This document shows, one piece after another, positions 6,319-8,328 of a DNA stretch of 8,328 bases. This stretch comes from Chitinophagales bacterium. GTDB lineage: Bacteria; Bacteroidota; Bacteroidia; Chitinophagales; JAHDHT01. The notes below the pieces were generated by a model that was not told the DNA's origin, did no database searches, and saw only the letters and a program-made list of their open reading frames with translations. A program made the translations under genes and the position numbers. The stretch covers positions 1 to 8,328 of the forward strand of contig JAHDHT010000075.1 of the NCBI GenBank assembly GCA_020631175.1. The letters run 5' to 3'. How positions within the stretch are numbered: the stretch's first letter is position 1; every line of letters begins with the position of its first letter.

Positions 6319-6326
6319 ATCTCTAT

Positions 6327-6341
6327 AACCGCTAAACGGTT
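6327..6341. repeat. Small palindrome upstream of the PspC-like gene
   Basis: AACCG and CGGTT form a perfect 5-bp inverted repeat around CTAAA, 8 bp upstream of the ATG. Position would suit an operator or a leader hairpin affecting translation, but the stem is short and could be chance. Confidence 0.3.
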
Positions 6342-6415
6342 GAATTGTTTTGATTAAATTTCAAAAAAAGATTGAACAAATCAAAATTTAAACATCCACA
6401 ATGAACTAATTGGAT

Positions 6416-6449
6416 AAAAAAAGGGACGTTCAAAGCTGAACGTCCCTTT
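6416..6449 (-). terminator. Intrinsic terminator of the secreted-protein gene
   Basis: On the minus strand a perfect 13-bp stem (AAAGGGACGTTCA / TGAACGTCCCTTT, arms 6437-6449 and 6420-6432) with a 4-base loop is followed by a run of seven T (6416-6422 as A on the plus strand). It lies 22 bp past the stop codon at 6472-6474. It should end that transcript before the PspC-like gene. Confidence 0.93.
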
Positions 6450-6471
6450 AGTATTCTTAGTGAACAAATGC

Positions 6472-8298
6472 TTAGAAAGCACCGCCTTCCGCCGGGTTTG
6501 GGGCATCGGCCGTAAATGTACATGTTACAGGTACACCTAATGTTCCGTTTTCTTCATAGTTTAAGGTAAGGGTGTATGTTACGCCTGATGTTAATTGACT
6601 TACATCTATAATTCCGTTATTGTCTGTAGCAAATGCCGCTGTACCTGTCAATATTGGAGTGTCTGTTACACCATTATTTGCAGTTACCGGATTATTATCC
6701 ATGATCATACAATCATAGTCTCCATCACAGATATTTAAAGTTACAGGCGGACATGTAATTGCTGGTACCGGAGGGCTAACTCCACCCGGAATACAACTAC
6801 ATTGACTTCCGTCAGCTGCAACGATTTCAGTATCATTCACTGTACCCGGATCACCATCACATTCTACATTAAAGTTTGTAGTCGTACAAGCAGGATCACA
6901 ACTAGCCAAATCTACAGTACCCGGAGTACATGAACATTCAGTGCCGTCAGCGGCTTGAGATTGCATATCACCGGTAGTACAAGGATCACCATCACATTCC
7001 ATTGCGACCATCATAGGAGCAGGGTTAACAGTAACTGTTACCTCAGTTGAACAAGTGGTTCCGCAAGCTGTTGTTTCCATGGTAAGTGTTACATCAACCG
7101 GATCACATCCATCTGCTCCGGCCATTGCCGGATCGAAACTATAGGTTTCATCACCAGAGTTTGGAGTTCCGTCCGGATCATTAGTAACCGCACCCGTTCC
7201 TGTCCAATTTACAGTTGTAGCCGGTGCATTATATACAAAGGTAGTCCAAGCTAATTCATCTTGAGCGTCAGCGGCAATAGCATCGATAAAAGGAGCCATT
7301 GAAGCTATAATTACATTACCTTCACAATCAACTAGTTCAGCATCACTTCCATCCCAGCCATCGCCAAAATCATCAACAATAAATAAAGTATAAGTAGCAC
7401 CATCAACCAGAGCAGCCGAGCTAAAGCTATTACCAACTGCAGAAGGATTTCCCCAGTTACCAGCTGTGTTTATGTCATTCGACCCCGGAGTACTTCCCTC
7501 AATAGAAGTTTCTGTATCTGTGCCAAAAAGTCCTGTACCTGCGGGAGGTAAACCTATTACAGTTCCATCATCAAATGTTCCTTGATATAGACCAAGACCA
7601 TGCTCACCATCAAAAGATCCATCTAGAGTTTGAATTGCTGTTACTGTATTATTCGTGACAGCTGTTACTGGAGTAACTATTACTGCTGCATCACTTGCAG
7701 CGAATGTCGCTCCATCAGCAATTTCGTTTTGTGTTATAAGGCAAACACAAGAACCATCATCAATGGTTGCGCAAGAGTCGAAATTTGGGTCGGAAGGATT
7801 GGTGCAGCCATTAATTGGAGTAGCATCACAGGCGAATACCGGTAAAGTAATTACAAACTCTTCAGGTTCTGCAGCATCACACGAACTTGCAACATTTACA
7901 TCTGGCTCAACATCGATATCTTCACCTCCGCGTTCAATTAATAAGCATCCATCCTGAGCGGCACATCCGTTTACTGAACCATCTTCTGTGATTATTACAT
8001 TAAAATATCCTCCATTCCAGTCGTCACCGAATGAATCGTAACCGGTAAACTCTAAAGTATTTCCATCGGTAACACAGAAGGGACCTTCAACAACAGGTCC
8101 GGGACCGGTTACATAAGTTCCGGATGGGCGGCATGCAACAACTGTATTTGCTGTTATATCAACCAGTTCCCAACCAACCTCACTACCAAACGAAATCGGG
8201 TAAATTTCTATGGTAATTTCAGTTTGGCCTGCAGGGCATTGGCCATACCCGGCGAAACTTAGTCCAACGAGTAAGAATAATGTCAATAATTTTTTCAT
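6472..8298 (-). CDS. Secreted Cys- and Asp/Gly-rich modular protein
   Basis: A 608-aa exported protein of unknown role. MKKLLTLFLLVGLSFAGYGQ is a clear signal peptide (cleavage near residue 19-20; Cys21 lacks a proper lipobox). Modules in order: a beta-rich domain with the Ca-binding-like DSFGDDWNGG (88-97); a CTNPSDPNFDSC...DDGSC cysteine motif (165-184) like the 'CTDPTACNYD..ATIDDGSC' repeats of Bacteroidota secreted proteins; a second DDFGDGWDG (309-317); an Ig/PKD-like beta-sandwich (about 361-426, ending VTVTVNPAP); two tandem ECDGDP...ADG..CSC.PG repeats (434-460, 479-505); and a final beta-rich segment. Composition is acidic and Thr/Gly/Cys-rich, typical of extracellular proteins. It ends DAPNPAEGGAF with no recognisable type IX secretion C-terminal domain. 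A strong terminator follows. The ATG at 8298 is set by the signal peptide. Adhesin or surface-matrix role is only a guess. Confidence 0.88.
   Translation of the reverse strand: MKKLLTLFLLVGLSFAGYGQCPAGQTEITIEIYPISFGSEVGWELVDITANTVVACRPSGTYVTGPGPVVEGPFCVTDGNTLEFTGYDSFGDDWNGGYFNVIITEDGSVNGCAAQDGCLLIERGGEDIDVEPDVNVASSCDAAEPEEFVITLPVFACDATPINGCTNPSDPNFDSCATIDDGSCVCLITQNEIADGATFAASDAAVIVTPVTAVTNNTVTAIQTLDGSFDGEHGLGLYQGTFDDGTVIGLPPAGTGLFGTDTETSIEGSTPGSNDINTAGNWGNPSAVGNSFSSAALVDGATYTLFIVDDFGDGWDGSDAELVDCEGNVIIASMAPFIDAIAADAQDELAWTTFVYNAPATTVNWTGTGAVTNDPDGTPNSGDETYSFDPAMAGADGCDPVDVTLTMETTACGTTCSTEVTVTVNPAPMMVAMECDGDPCTTGDMQSQAADGTECSCTPGTVDLASCDPACTTTNFNVECDGDPGTVNDTEIVAADGSQCSCIPGGVSPPVPAITCPPVTLNICDGDYDCMIMDNNPVTANNGVTDTPILTGTAAFATDNNGIIDVSQLTSGVTYTLTLNYEENGTLGVPVTCTFTADAPNPAEGGAF
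6784..6864 (-). repeat. Cys-rich repeat unit 2 in the secreted protein
   Basis: Codes residues 479-505, ECDGDPGTVNDTEIVAADGS then CSCIPG. It is 135 bp (45 codons) from unit 1; the DNA over the ECDGDP codons is almost identical in both. The pattern CDGDPxTxND...ADGxxCxC resembles repeats in other Bacteroidota surface proteins. This unit has Gly where unit 1 has Cys440. Confidence 0.75.
6919..6999 (-). repeat. Cys-rich repeat unit 1 in the secreted protein
   Basis: Codes residues 434-460, ECDGDPCTTGDMQSQAADGT then CSCTPG. It has four cysteines, probably forming disulphides after export. Compared with unit 2 it keeps the ECDGDP, AADG and CSC landmarks at the same spacing, so the two arose by duplication. 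Confidence 0.75.
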
Positions 8299-8328
8299 AG
8301 TTTATTGATTAATTAAGTTTAGTAGTTC

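Noticed and set aside
7630..7957. Plus-strand open frames inside the secreted-protein gene
   Set aside because: They are antisense shadows of a low-stop, Thr/Gly-rich coding sequence with a clear signal peptide on the other strand.

Overview
The window looks like a chromosomal stretch from a member of the Bacteroidota. The evidence is AT-rich sequence, genes without obvious Shine-Dalgarno sites, two exact matches to the Bacteroidota -7 promoter consensus (TAnnTTTG), interspersed repeats of types common in that phylum, and a cysteine-rich secreted protein with Asp/Gly-rich motifs typical of it. I cannot place it below phylum level.

Layout from left to right. (1) Minus strand, 1-2062: an acyltransferase gene (902-2062), read first, then guaA (GMP synthase), whose 3' part runs off the left edge. 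They are 40 bp apart and probably co-transcribed. The acyltransferase has no usable ATG and seems to start at TTG. (2) 2063-2856: about 800 bp with no credible gene, packed with inverted repeats and pieces resembling several interspersed repeat families. (3) Plus strand, 2857-6060: a two-gene operon whose products match RavA (MoxR-type AAA+ ATPase) and ViaA (VWA-domain partner) along most of their length. This is the functional centre of the window. (4) Minus strand, 6085-6318: a 77-aa PspC-domain membrane protein, convergent with viaA. (5) Minus strand, 6472-8298: a 608-aa secreted, cysteine-rich modular protein, followed by a strong intrinsic terminator at 6416-6449.

How the genes work together. 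RavA and ViaA are expected to act as one ATPase/adaptor machine: RavA as the hexameric motor, ViaA as the metal-binding VWA partner. In E. coli the pair acts on lysine decarboxylase LdcI, respiratory complexes and the inner membrane. No client gene is visible here, so the target in this organism is open. The PspC-like protein and the acyltransferase are both membrane-linked, but only proximity connects them to RavA-ViaA. The secreted protein is a separate transcription unit. I see no clear phage, IS, CRISPR or defence cassette. The least explained DNA is the repeat-rich intergenic block, and the most interesting protein question is what RavA-ViaA does in a Bacteroidota host.
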